Assembly: GCA_963698395.1 (NCBI GenBank)
Contig: CAVOQQ010000003.1
Span: 1 to 64,000 of the forward strand
Length of the DNA: 64,000 nucleotides
Origin: JBBQUN01 sp963698395
Lineage (GTDB): Bacteria > Actinomycetota > Acidimicrobiia > Acidimicrobiales > SZUA-35
Reading direction: 5' to 3'
The notes beneath the pieces are model-generated. The model was not told where the DNA came from. It searched no databases and was given only the letters and a program-made list of their open reading frames with translations. A program made the translations under genes and the position numbers. This document shows, piece by piece, positions 1-10,498 of this stretch; the stretch's first letter is position 1, and every line of letters starts with the position of its first letter.

Positions 1-111
1 TATAGCCGTAGGTATAGCTGTTGCCCACAAACATACTTTCAATTCTTTTTGCTGGGCATTCACCCGGCGACTCAGAAAAATGGTAAAGACTAGTAGTGTT
101 AACTTCTTCAT
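1..111 (-). CDS. SGNH/GDSL-type hydrolase, N-terminal part (cut by window edge)
   Basis: The first 111 bases on the minus strand encode a start followed by a typical export signal (MKKLTLLVFTIFL...NAQ). After a one-base frame change in a run of A near position 45, the text reads SMFVGNSYTYGY. The GNS block is the first conserved block of SGNH/GDSL hydrolases of the DUF4886 kind, where the Ser is the nucleophile. Only about 37 codons lie in the window, so substrate and length cannot be judged. It is the last visible gene of the minus-strand run that starts at 13,922, 38 bp after the GH140 stop. The alternative, another exported protein with a chance GNS, is less likely because the block sits directly after the signal peptide as expected. 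Confidence 0.5.
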   Translation of the reverse strand, partial: MKKLTLLVFTIFLSRRVNAQQKELKVCLWATAIPTAI

Positions 112-148
112 GCTCAAGTATATGGATAATTCTTATTACAAGATTGCT

Positions 149-1550
149 CTAACGTCCGGGAGCCTCATATCCGGCCGAAACATCATCAATCACCACCACC
201 CAGTCGGGACCACCGATCTCCCTCTTTGATCATGTCATCCCAGTTGCCTGAATTCAAACTCCCCCTGGTTATCCATGGTGGCCTGACTGGACATTGCCTG
301 TTTGAGGGTTGTACCACCATACCTTCAGCCTGGAACCTGGAATCACCTTTGTATTGATCTTAAAACTTTTGTAATAAGGCAAATAAACCATGATATAGGT
401 AGCATTACTTTTACCGGCAGAACCATCCCGTGTGACCCGGATATGATCGGTGGCATGGGATGGATTATCTCCGAACAAAAGAATCTGATCCGGGATCCTT
501 GAAAGAAATGGTCTCGATTCCATCAATTTCCGCAGGTGAACCAGTTGCCCGGCACCCGGACTATTCAGGGCCTTGTCCCAGCTCCGGTTGGGCCAAATCC
601 TGCCGGAATCATCCTCGTTATTCATCTGCCAGATATTATTGTTCCCATAGGTATGTCCAAAGGCTCCTGCAAAAACCGACCAGTAGGCCTGTTTTCGGAT
701 CTCGTAATCATCGTGCCTGGGGTTGGCGGGATTAAACCAGATGCCAATCTCTTCATAGGCGGGTTCTCCGTTGACAACCGGCTTGGCCGGAGTCAGGTAG
801 TAATCGTTGCTGATCCAGTCGTAAACGTTAAAGGATGGAGCCTGGTGACCGGTCTGCACCATATTAAAATCGAGCCACTCCCTGTTATGTAACCAGGTGG
901 AGCTGCTCTTGCTGGCCCCGGGGGTGGTAGCTTATCAGGTGAATCGCTGAATCTCCTTCATTCAGGCCCCGGGCCATGGCGTCCCAGATCTTTATTTGCG
1001 GACCGGCGGGCCAATCCCCCCCCAGGATCCAGACGATATTGGGAGCATCTTTGTAACGTGTTCCCAGGAACTTCCCGTAAGCATAGGCATTCTCAGGATT
1101 AAACACAGCCTCTTCGTTCAGTAGCGGATGGGATCCAGGTAAAACATAGCTGTGCCAGGTGGGCAGCAATGCCAGTACAAGTCCAAACTCCTGCGCCTTC
1201 TTCACTGCAAAGTCCACCATTTCAAAGTACCTTTCGGTGGGCCGCTCCGGATCAAAATCCTCAAAAGGGAGATGGCCCTCTAAATTGGGAAAGGCCAAGC
1301 CGTTAATCTCGCCTACGATTACCGTCTGGATGACCGTAAATCCCTTTCCGGAGCGGTTTCGCATATAATGCTCCATCTCCAGTCTGTCCAGCCTGTGCAA
1401 CATCTCCCAGCCCGTATCGCCCAACCAGAAAAAGGGTTTACCCCCGGAAGTCACCAGGAAGCGCTGATTGTCGGAAACTCTCAGAAACTGGGCGGATACC
1501 GTATGTAAACACAGTATCAAAGGAAACGCAAAAAGCAGCAGTCTTTTCAT
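149..1550 (-). CDS. Apiosidase-like glycoside hydrolase (DUF4038/GH140), frameshifted
   Basis: Secreted glycosidase of the DUF4038 apiosidase-like family (GH140), whose characterised members remove apiose side chains from rhamnogalacturonan II. The start at 1550 has a clear AGGAGG upstream and a signal peptide ending at VSAQ. Family text includes FFWLGDTGWEMLHRL, NIVWILGGDWPAG and HPRGQQ. A frame change near 895-905 continues as WLHNREWLDFNMVQTGHQ, which is the expected next block. Near the end, a second frame change around 200-260 is needed to reach DWVVVIDDVSAGYEAPGR and the stop at 149, matching the C-terminal collagen-binding-like domain. Total about 465 codons, normal for the family. Substrate is inferred from family only; many DUF4038 proteins are uncharacterised. 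Confidence 0.8.
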
Positions 1551-1551
1551 A

Positions 1552-3131
1552 TTATTCCTCCTGATTGGAAGGTTCGGGCCCATATACAATCACATCACCC
1601 AGATCGACCCTGTAGCCCTTTGTTGGGTTTAGCCAGACCAGGCGTACCTGATGATCCCCCACTTCCAGGTTGTATTTCCAGGTCACTTCGTGCCTCCTTG
1701 CCTGGTTCCCAGTGGGCAGAACCGCCACCTCATGCAGCTCTCCATCCACCACTACTTCCACTTCCAGCTTCAGGTCCTCCTGCGCATCAGATAGTTTCCG
1801 GGCACCGCCTCTCAGGACAAATCCCTTTCCGGAGAAATCGAAACTATGCTCTTGTTCTCCGTCCACTGTAAGGGCATTCCCTCCCCAGGGGGCCTGTTTC
1901 TTCTCCACGGGGTAGTGCCCTTCAAAAGCCTTTTCGAATTTAACGGGTATTGGCTCTTCAATCTTAATCTTCAGAGCTTCCTCCGTTTCCTCTCCCCCAT
2001 TGCGTTTCACCATTTCCACTGCCTGCCTGAAGCCCATGTTGTAGGTATCGGTCAGTGAGATGGTGGTGTATTTGAAATCCCGTCCTCCACCTTGTCCAGA
2101 CCCTGCTTCCAGTAATCTGGAAGGGCCTCATACCCCAGGATGGTTCCCAGGACCCCCCGGAAGCTGGCCGGATTGCAATCGGAATCTTGTCCACAGCGAG
2201 TGCTGATATCTATGGTTTTTCCGAAATCGCCTTCGCCGTATAGCAACCCGATCACGATATAAGCGGCATTGATCTTTGCATCGATGTTAAAGGGTACAAA
2301 TACTCCATCGGGACAACCAATATCGGAAGACCATTTTCTTTCCGCCTCGAACCAGGTCTGTTTCCAATCGTCCGGGTAGACCCCATACCAGCCAATAACA
2401 TCCTTGATGCACCGGTAAAATTCACTTTGTTCCGGGATGCTTTTCAAGGCTTCACTAACAATAAAGGGAATATCGTCCGACCAGAAAGATAGGGCATACA
2501 TGGCAGCCACATAGACTCCACCATACCAGCCATCCCCGTAGTTCATGATATGTCCAACCCGGTCGCATACCTCCGAAGAAGAATTGACCATGCCGGGATT
2601 CATCAGGCCCGCAAAATCGGCCTCAATCTGGAAGTCTATATCATCCGCATGGGGATTGTTCTCCCAGTACCCTGAGGCAGGTGGCTCAATTCCATTCATG
2701 ATGTTATACCGGGCAGCCTGGTTTGCATGCCACAACATATATTCCGCATAGGCAAATGCCCTGGCATGCGAAGATGCGGGGGCATCCAAACCCTCCTTTT
2801 CAAATACATCCACAAAGGTCAGATCCATATAGATATCATCATAGAGTCCGGGTGCATGGTTATAGTACCACTCCATTTTTGTCTCGTCCCACTCTATGGG
2901 AACATAGTCCTGGATCATGGTCCCGTTGTATCTGAATTCGGTGGGACCTCCATAAGTGCAGCCTATGACCTGTCCGGCCCAGCCTCCCATGATCTTATCC
3001 ATTAGATCCGTTTTGGACAGGGTGTACTCCACTGGATAATCCACCTTTTGGACAGGTGCAACATTCTCCCCGGTGCTACAGGAGAACAGGAAAATTGAAC
3101 TTAACAGAATCGTTGTTACAATGGCTTTCAT
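1552..3131 (-). CDS. Exported ADP-ribosylglycohydrolase-family lipoprotein, frameshifted
   Basis: The first ~350 residues are an ADP-ribosylglycohydrolase (DraG-like) domain behind a lipobox (SSIFLFSC). Visible metal-site signatures are the early MGGWAGQVIGCTYGG block, the DDIYMDLTF aspartates, and GQDSDCNPASFRG near residue 320. A frame change near 2065-2085 (ISNT then ISLTDTYNMGF) adds ~160 residues of beta-rich sequence resembling a carbohydrate-binding module. Classical DraG enzymes act on cytosolic ADP-ribosylated protein. Lipoprotein versions are common in Bacteroidota sugar-utilisation loci, where they probably act on a glycosidic bond; that role is inference. It lies 2 bp from the GH140 start and 11 bp after the kinase stop, consistent with one transcript. 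Confidence 0.8.
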
Positions 3132-3142
3132 TTCAGTTGATC

Positions 3143-4074
3143 TTAGTGTTTCATTTTTTCTTTCAGATACTCAACTGTCTCTTCCCTTCGGGGGATGGAA
3201 CTTTGAGCGCCCAGTTTCTGTACCGACAGCGCAGCAGCAGCATGGGCCATCACAACCGCCTTTTCCAGTGCCTCTCCCTCAGCCAGGCTAACGGCAAGCT
3301 GACCATTGAATACATCACCGGCTGCAGTAGTGTCCACAGCCTGCACGCTGAATCCAGGCACGATTTTCCCGGTTCCGGTGCGGGGATCGGAGAATAAGCC
3401 CCCAGGGCCCCCAGGGTAATTATCACCGTTTCAATACCTCGCATATGCAGGGCAGCAGCAGCTTCGGCTGCACTAAGCTCATCGGTGACAACGATCCCGG
3501 TCAGGCTTTCTGCTTCTGTCTCATTGGGGGTGAGAATGGATACATGCTTAAGTATGGCATCGCTTAACTCTGCTGCAGGAGCAGGATTCAAAATTACCCG
3601 TGTGCTAAGTTCACTGCAGAGTTCTACTGCTTTCTGCACCGTATCCAGGGGGGTTTCAAGCTGGATCAACATATAGTCCGCTTCCTGAAAGGGCTCCTCT
3701 GCCTCCTCCAGATCCTCCGGGCTAAGCAGGGCATTGGCTCCGGAAGCCACGGAAATGGCATTTTCTCCCTGTTCCGAAATGGTGATCATGGCGATACCCG
3801 AAGGGACACCTTTACAGATTTTAATTTCTTCCGTATTGATATGATCCAATTTATACCCTTTGATGGCTTCAAGACCATAGGGATCATCTCCTACGGAGGC
3901 GATAAAAACAACGTCCCCTCCTGCACGCGCAGCAGCTACGGCCTGGTTGGCTCCTTTGCCCCCTGGAAATGTCATAAACTCACCGCCCAGCAATGTTTCA
4001 CCCGGACGGGGTATCTCCGGCACCTTAATGATCAGGTCGGTGTTAGAGCTTCCGACAACTAGAATTTTCTTCAT
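3143..4074 (-). CDS. rbsK: Ribokinase-like PfkB-family sugar kinase, frameshifted
   Basis: PfkB-family kinase of the ribokinase branch, phosphorylating a pentose such as ribose or deoxyribose with ATP in the cytosol. The N-terminus ILVVGSSNTDLIIKVPEIP and GGKGANQAVAAARAG (signature 1) are intact. Signature 2, DTTAAGDVFNGQLAVSLAEG, with the catalytic Asp, follows a frame change near 3380. Total about 310 codons, the family length. The ATG overlaps the stop of the upstream transporter gene (TAATG), which suggests translational coupling. With the deoxyribose-phosphate aldolase of the same run, the kinase could be a deoxyribokinase; sequence alone does not separate ribose from deoxyribose, so the symbol is tentative. 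Confidence 0.8.
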
Positions 4075-5078
4075 TATAAAAGCCTTGCCGCGATTATCAA
4101 TCCTAATCCAAGCAGAAAGAAGAGAAACATGGCCAACAGAAGGCCTTTCAAACCCTCAGCCTTCCCAAACTCCTTCCAGATAAAGACTCCCCAGAGTGCA
4201 GCGATCAGGGTAGCTCCCTGTCCCAATCCATAGGAGATAGCCGGTCCGGCCTGACCTGAGGCAATGATGTTGAAGGTGAATCCCAGGCTCCAGATCACGC
4301 CGCCCAGGATTCCAATCAGGTGCAGCTGCGTGTCACCCTTTTTAAAATAGTCCGCGTAGGTGGCTCTCTCTCCGGATACCGGTTTGTACATAAAAAAGGT
4401 ATTCCAGACAAAATTGGAAACAAGGAGACCAAGGGCAAAAACTACAGAAGCTGTATAAGGTGTCAGTTTGCCTGCTGCCGGGGATGCGAAATTCTCCAGA
4501 TCCATGGAGTTGGCTACCAGGTAATAAAAGAAACTCATCAGGATGCCTCCCAGAATGGCAATCAACAGCCCCCTGGTGGCTCCGGAGCTTCCTCCCTCGC
4601 TTTTCTTCCTGTAAGCAATGGCATTGATTACGATGGCAACCACCACCATGGCGACCCCAATGAACAGGATCACCGGATTCCCTTCGGGATTGGCAATGTA
4701 GTTCACAAAGACACCAATCACCAGGGCCAGGCCGATCCCCACCGGAAAAGCTACTGCCATCCCGGCAATATTGATGGCCACAACAATTAGCAGGTTTGCA
4801 ATATTAAAGACCGCTCCTCCCAGCAAAGCCGAGCCAAGAGATTCTCCATCAGCCTGGGAGAGATCGGCAAGAAAGCCCCGGCCCTCTTCTCCTGCACTGC
4901 CCATGGTAAAAGCCAGGATCAGGGAGAGAAGCAATACTCCAAGGCTATAGTCCCAGTAAAAGAGCTGGAAGGCCCATTTTTTGGAAGCCATTTTCTGTGT
5001 ATTGGCCCAGGAGCCCCAGCAGAGCATGGTGATCACACAGAGCAGAACCGCAACAAAATAAGATTGAATAATGACCAT
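4074..5078 (-). CDS. GRP-family (RbsU-like) sugar transporter
   Basis: A 334-residue polytopic inner-membrane protein with about ten hydrophobic segments, of the GRP/DMT superfamily that includes glucose and ribose uptake proteins (GlcU/RbsU). Family features include the N-terminal LLCVITMLCWGSWANTQK and the C-terminal SYGLGQGATLIAALWGVFIWKEF block. The frame is intact over its whole length. It is coupled by a one-base stop/start overlap to the kinase gene, making a transport-plus-kinase pair for a monosaccharide, most likely a pentose. It starts 17 bp after the stop of the upstream esterase. The direction of transport and the exact sugar are inference. Confidence 0.82.
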   Translation of the reverse strand: MVIIQSYFVAVLLCVITMLCWGSWANTQKMASKKWAFQLFYWDYSLGVLLLSLILAFTMGSAGEEGRGFLADLSQADGESLGSALLGGAVFNIANLLIVVAINIAGMAVAFPVGIGLALVIGVFVNYIANPEGNPVILFIGVAMVVVAIVINAIAYRKKSEGGSSGATRGLLIAILGGILMSFFYYLVANSMDLENFASPAAGKLTPYTASVVFALGLLVSNFVWNTFFMYKPVSGERATYADYFKKGDTQLHLIGILGGVIWSLGFTFNIIASGQAGPAISYGLGQGATLIAALWGVFIWKEFGKAEGLKGLLLAMFLFFLLGLGLIIAARLL

Positions 5079-5095
5079 AACTGATAGCTTAGTGC

Positions 5096-6837
5096 TTAGT
5101 CCTGCATTAAATTAAATTGTGCTTTGATATAGTCCATCATGGTATTGTAGTATTCACCCGGCAGGCCATGTCCGGCCCTGGGATATACGATGTATTCTTT
5201 GGGAACATCCAACTGGTTATATGCGGCAAAGTTGATGTGCGGGGGACAGGTCTGATCCACCAGTCCGACCGACATTAACACCGGGGCCTTGATCCATGGA
5301 GCCAGGTTCTTGATATCGATATAGCTCAGGGTTTTATAGATCTGCTCTTCCGGGATCTCCGGATGCTCTTCAAAATACTGTTTGAACTCCCCTCCCGGCC
5401 ATCCGGCCACCTTAAAATAGTCCCGGAAATCGGAAAGAAAAGGCACGTGCGGCACGCAGAGATCAATGCGTTTATTGTCCAGAGCTGCGGTAGCAAAACT
5501 GAGTGCCCCTCCCTGGCTCCCACCCTCAACGGCTATGCGTGAGGTATCCACTTCACTGCGTGAATAGAGGAAATCAACGGCTCGTACACAGTCCATGTAA
5601 GCGCCCCTGTAAACATAAAGTTCCTTATCATCCACATGGTGCTGCAGATAGCCCGGAAATCCCGGGTTTACATGGTCCCGACTGTTTCCATGTCCCCGGA
5701 TATTCAGGGCCAGTGATACCATATCATCCCCCTGGTAAAGATTCTGGGGCCCTTTGGTACTGCTGTAGCCCTGCACATGCAACATGGCCGGGTAAACCCC
5801 TTTCTTTGTTGGCCTCATATACCATCCACGGATCAGGACGTTTCCAAGCGAACGCATTTCTAGCAGAAAAATTTCCCGGCTTTCTGTGCATAGTTCGTCC
5901 TGGCGGATCAGTTTAAACTGAGGATCCACTGCATCCAGTTCACGACGTGCCCGCATCCAGTAATTCTCAAAATCATCGGGACGATCCAGCGGCGAGACGA
6001 TTTGTTCGGGCCGTACTCCAATGGCAAAATTTATCCGCTTGTTCTCACTTTCACTTTCAAGGACCACCGATACCCTGTAAAATCCAGGCGCCAGCCTGCC
6101 CATCTCCAGTGGAAACTGCTTTGTAGCTCCAGCTCTGACTTTCACCTCTTGGGCGACCTCATAGTAGACCTTACCGAAATCGCTCACCACGGTGACCAGC
6201 ATGATTCCCTCCACCACTTGCTTCATCTTGTTTTCCACCTGCAGTTCAACTACCACCGGCCCCTCACTCAGCACCAGTTGGTCCGGTCGCTCCATAAGCG
6301 GTGTGATCAGCACCAACTCCTCCAGCCCTTTGACGGAGAGGCTCGACCGGATCACCCACTATCCCACCACCACCGCCACCATCATACACTCTGATCGCAA
6401 TGGTATTCTGGGCTCCCCAGATGATCTGATCCACCGGTACGGTATAGACCCGAAGATCGCCATAACCACTTTGATAATCCGGAGGAAGTCCACCGGTCGA
6501 TCCCAGGATCTGTCCGTTGAAATAGCTCACATCCGAATCATCGATCCTGGCCAGCCGAAGCAACAGTCCCCCGTTATCCTCGGCATGTTTTTTCAAGTCC
6601 TCGGGAATAAAAACCTTCTGCCGGTACCAGGCAAATCCGTCGTAGGTGTCCATAACCCTGGTTCTCCCAGTCGATGCCTGCTTTTATGGTCTCCCAGGCA
6701 GAGTCATCGTATTCCGGCCAGGCCCAGGCGGAATTATCACCTGTTTTAAATTTCCATTCGAGTTTCAAAAGGTTCTGCGCTTGCAGGGAGGGAAACAATC
6801 CAAGAATCAATAACAGTGTAATCAGATTTTTTCTCAT
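5096..6837 (-). CDS. Two-domain acetyl-xylan-esterase-like hydrolase, frameshifted
   Basis: Exported esterase of the AXE1/cephalosporin-C-deacetylase family, expected to remove acetyl groups from a glycan or its oligosaccharides. The signal peptide ends LQAQ. Residues ~25-160 form a galactose-binding-like jelly-roll of the type found in GH2 and sialate esterases (DDSAWETIKAG, GFAWYRQKVFIPEDL, SYFNGQILGSTGG). Two frame changes, near 6640 and 6350, separate it from the alpha/beta-hydrolase part. That part has nucleophile motif GGSQGG, the acid Asp in GLVDQTCPP and the His in RAGHGLPGEY. Total ~580 codons. A GGGGGG linker precedes the second part. Neighbouring SASA and GH140 genes suit acetylated side-chain removal. 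Confidence 0.8.
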
Positions 6838-6859
6838 GAATGAATGTTTAGTAGATTTT

Positions 6860-8849
6860 TCACTTATTTCCTTCAGTAATCCTCTTCCATGAATCTGTGC
6901 AAAATGAGCTTGCTGGCAAGCCCTCCATATTAAATAGATTGGGTTCTGCGGTATTGCTCCACCCGTAACGAACCGCTACCGGCGAACTAACTTCAGAAGC
7001 ACTTACAAGCACGGTCTCTCCTTCAATAACAGCCTTGGCGGGATGATAGATCTGGTCCTTACCGGCTATCTCAAAATGCGTCAGCGGACCACCCATGGCC
7101 TTCAGTCCGCTTCCAGTGTAGTCGAAATGGATCCGTATTTTGTCCTGCCTTCAATGCGACTGTTCCCGGTAAAGGGGACCTGAGTATACCAGTTCTTTGT
7201 CCATAATCTTTGGCCAGGGCCCAGAGGGCCAGCCGTTTCCCCACATCCCTTTTATTGGTGGGATGAATATCCTCGGGATTCCCGATATCCATGGTCACCG
7301 CCATTCCCGTATGCTTCACCTTGGAAAGGGTCAGGAACTGGGCTTCCCGCAATTCCGGACTGCTTTGCTCCGGCCCATAATCATAGGGGGCAATCTGCAC
7401 AAAATAGAAGGGGAAATCACCCTGCCTCCAGGTGGCTCGCCAGTCTTCAATCATCCCCGGAAAAATAGTCCGGTACTGAACGGCCCTGGTCTGGTTGCTC
7501 TCTCCCTGGTACCAGATGGCCCCCTTAATGCTCATGTTTTTAAGGGGATGCAACATCCCGTTGTAAAGCACCGACGGGGTATGCGAATTATAAGACCATG
7601 GGGACTTCCGGAAATTTGTATGCTATCTTGTATTTCCATGAACCTGCCAGGAGGACCGGCGATTGTTCGCTTCTGTCCCCGGTGGGATATATCTTTAGCT
7701 GTTCCGGAGCTCCGAAGATCCCTCCCTGCGCACTGGTGTTCACAATGCGGATGGCCAGCTGCAATTCCCCGGAATTTACCAGCGAAGCCGGCACCTGGTA
7801 GTACCTGGGCACGTTCCAGTTGTTAATCAATCCTGTTGGTCCCCACCTCCACCCCATTGATGTAGGTGATATCCATCTCATCCACCGGTCCCAGATCAAG
7901 ACTGAGAGCTTTACCAATCCATTTATCCGGAATCCTGATTACCGTGCGCATCCAGACTACGCCTTCCAGCATTCCAATCTCCTCCAGGGAGCTCCATTCG
8001 GCCGGACAGGTATCAGCACCCCAGTCCGAATCATCGAATTCAGTATCCATCCATCCTTCTTAAATCCAATATTCTCCGGGTTTTCAAAATCCTGCTGTGC
8101 CTTGATCATTGCCTCTATTCGAAGTCTGTTCCATTCGTGCCTTCTCCACCTCCTCATCGGTGGCCCCGTATAACTGCTCCAGCTGCTGGTCAAAATCTCC
8201 AAAGGTGCTGAGGGTCTCCCTGCTGGTCCATGACTCCGAAGGCGTACCTCCCCAGGAGGTGTTCACCAGACCCACCGGAACACCCAGTTCCTGATGCAGC
8301 ATCTTTCCGAAAAAATAACCCACAGCACTAAAGTCCTGTGGAGGTCTCAGGATTACATAGCTCCCAGGTAGCCGTTCACATCCTCAATGGGGCGGATGCC
8401 GATATGTTTCTCCACGGTAAACAGCCGGATATCCGGGAAACCGGAGTAGCGGAATCTCTTCCTCTGCAGTCTCTGCTCTGCGAAGTTGCCACTCCATATT
8501 GGACTGGCCCGAGCAGATCCATACTTCGCCCAGCATAATATCTTCCAGTACCCGGGTGATACCGGCCTGGATGGTCACGGTATAGGGACCACCTGCTTTG
8601 TCCGGTGGATACAGCTCACCTTCCAGTTGCCCTCCTGATCGGCAACCACCCTGTAGGTCTTTTGATTCCAGCTGGTGGTGACTTTCACCTCCTGATGCGG
8701 CTCGGTCCATCCCCAGAATCTTTGTAAATGATTTTTGCTGAAGGACCATATGATCGCCCAGGATCTTAGGCAATTGAAGGATGCTCCCAGAGGTAGCAGA
8801 CCACTGCCAGAGAAACCAGCAGCAGAAGCATAAATAACTTTTTCATCAT
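6860..8849 (-). CDS. Sialate O-acetylesterase-family (SASA) protein, heavily frameshifted
   Basis: Exported carbohydrate esterase of the SASA family. The start is MMKKLFMLLLLVS at 8849/8846, with an export signal. Recognisable blocks in order are LPKILGDHMVLQQ, the catalytic-serine block ICSGQSNMEWQL, VPVGLVNTSWGGTPSESW, a GH2-type jelly-roll insert (WVRTVIRIPDKWIG-like), then IKGAIWYQGESN, and the His block DIHPTNKRDVGKRLALWAL. At least five frame changes fall between these blocks (about 8780, 8370, 8060, 7850, 7580 and 7170). Despite this all catalytic motifs survive and the total of about 660 codons is the normal length. These families deacetylate sialic acid or plant/algal glycans; the native substrate cannot be told. 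Confidence 0.78.
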
Positions 8850-8852
8850 TTC

Positions 8853-10456
8853 CTATTGATTATAAAGGTCAATAAATTTCTGATCAAGCTCCTCCGAATC
8901 TTCATATTTCACCCGCAATTCTGCCAGCTTCTCCTTCAATTCGGCCACCACATCGGCGTACTCCGGGTTGTCATATTCATTTTGCATCTCCATGGGATCA
9001 TTTAGACGGTCATAGAGCTCCCACTCATCCACATCATAATAGAAATGGGCCAGTTTATACTCCCTGGTCACGATCCCGTAGTGCCGTTTCACCATATGTA
9101 CCGCCGGGTATTCATAATAGTGGTAGTAGACCGCATCCCGGTCCCAGCCCTTAATATCACCTTTCAGCAGGGGAACGATGCTTTCTCCCTGCATATCCGA
9201 AGGTGCCTCAATGCCTGCAATTTCCAGAAAGGTCTGGGCAAAGTCCAGGTTCTGAACCATCTGGTCATTTTTACTTCCGGCCTTCACGACTCCCGGGCCA
9301 TCGGACTAGCAGGGGTGTTTTAAAGGACTCATCGTAGATAAAACGCTTATCGAACCAGCCGTGCTCTCCCAGGTAGAATCCCTGGTCGGAGGTGTAGACC
9401 ACAATGGTATTCTCCGTGAGCCCCTCCTCGTCCAGGTAAGTCAAGCAGCGTTCCAACCCCTTCATCCACAGCAGCAATGCAACCCAGGTAGTCCTGCATA
9501 TAACGCTGGTACTTCCAGCTCATCAGTTCTTTTTCGCTCATGGTGGGATAGCGTTGCTTGAAATCCTCGATGATGGGATCATAGACCAGCATTCCAGGCA
9601 GCCAGCTGCTCCTCAGTAAAACGATCGTATTTATCCTGCATGGCACGTTTGTCCCAGTTGGAAGCCGGGGCGATACCCAGCTCATCCAGCACCTCGGGAC
9701 GTAAGTTTGGAGTCCCCCGCCCAGTTCTGATGAAGCAGAATATTCATCTCGGCCTCCCTGGCAGCCGATCCGCGTCCTTCATAATCGTCAAACAGGGTGG
9801 GCGGCTCCGGGAAAGTCTTTTTGGTAAACTCCTTGTAGTGCCTTTCGGCAGGCAGCCATTCCCGGTGGGGCGCCTTGTGCAGGATAGAAGAGCAGGAAGG
9901 GTTTATCCGGATCCCTGCGATTCTTCATCCAGTCCAGGGTCAGATCGGTGATCACATCGGTGGTATAGCCCTCGATGCGGATCCTGCCATCGTTGGTATT
10001 AAAATCGGGATTGTAGTAAGCACCCTGTCCGGGCAGAATCTTAAACTCGTCGATCCCCTTGGGATTGTTTCCAAAATGGAGCTTCCCAAACATGGCGGTC
10101 TGGTATCCTGCCTCCTGGAAGAGCTGAGGAAAGGTGAGCTGAGTGGTATCGAAGGGGAAGCGGTTGTCGATCTTCCCATGCAGGTGACAGTGCTTCCCGG
10201 TCAGGATGGTGGCCCTGGAAGGAGCACAGATGGAGTTGGTCACACAGGCATTGCTAAAGAGCATCCCCTCCTCGGCAATCCGGTCAATATTCGGGGTTTG
10301 TATCAGGTGATCGCTATAGGCGCTGATGGCCTGGTAGGCATGATCGTCCGACATAATAAAAACAATGTTGGGCCTGGTCTTTTCCTCCACCTGTTCCGAG
10401 CAGGCCGAGAAAGACAGAACCAGTGCCAGCAAAGGAAATAAAAACGTGATTCTCAT
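8853..10456 (-). CDS. Type I sulfatase, tandem copy 1, frameshifted
   Basis: Exported sulfatase of the S1 family, hydrolysing sulfate esters on a glycan. The ATG at 10456 opens a lipobox signal (LALVLSFSAC). Visible motifs are RPNIVFIMSDDHAYQ (calcium-binding aspartates) and SICAPSRATILTGKH, where the Cys of CxPSR is converted to formylglycine. C-terminal text such as YTSDQGFYLGEHGWFDKRFIY and DREYKLAHFYYDVDEWELYD is typical. Frame changes occur near 9860, 9700, 9490 and 9290. About 530 codons in total. It is preceded by a second sulfatase gene (10499-12104) that is nearly the same protein, so the two arose by recent tandem duplication. No formylglycine-generating enzyme is in the window. Confidence 0.88.
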
Positions 10457-10498
10457 GATCTTTGTATTTAATTTATAGTTGAGTGGCATCCTATCCTG

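Noticed and set aside
1552..3131. ADP-ribosylglycohydrolase as part of a DarTG or other toxin-antitoxin defence system
   Set aside because: It is a lipoprotein with a carbohydrate-binding-like tail inside a sugar-use run and has no toxin partner.
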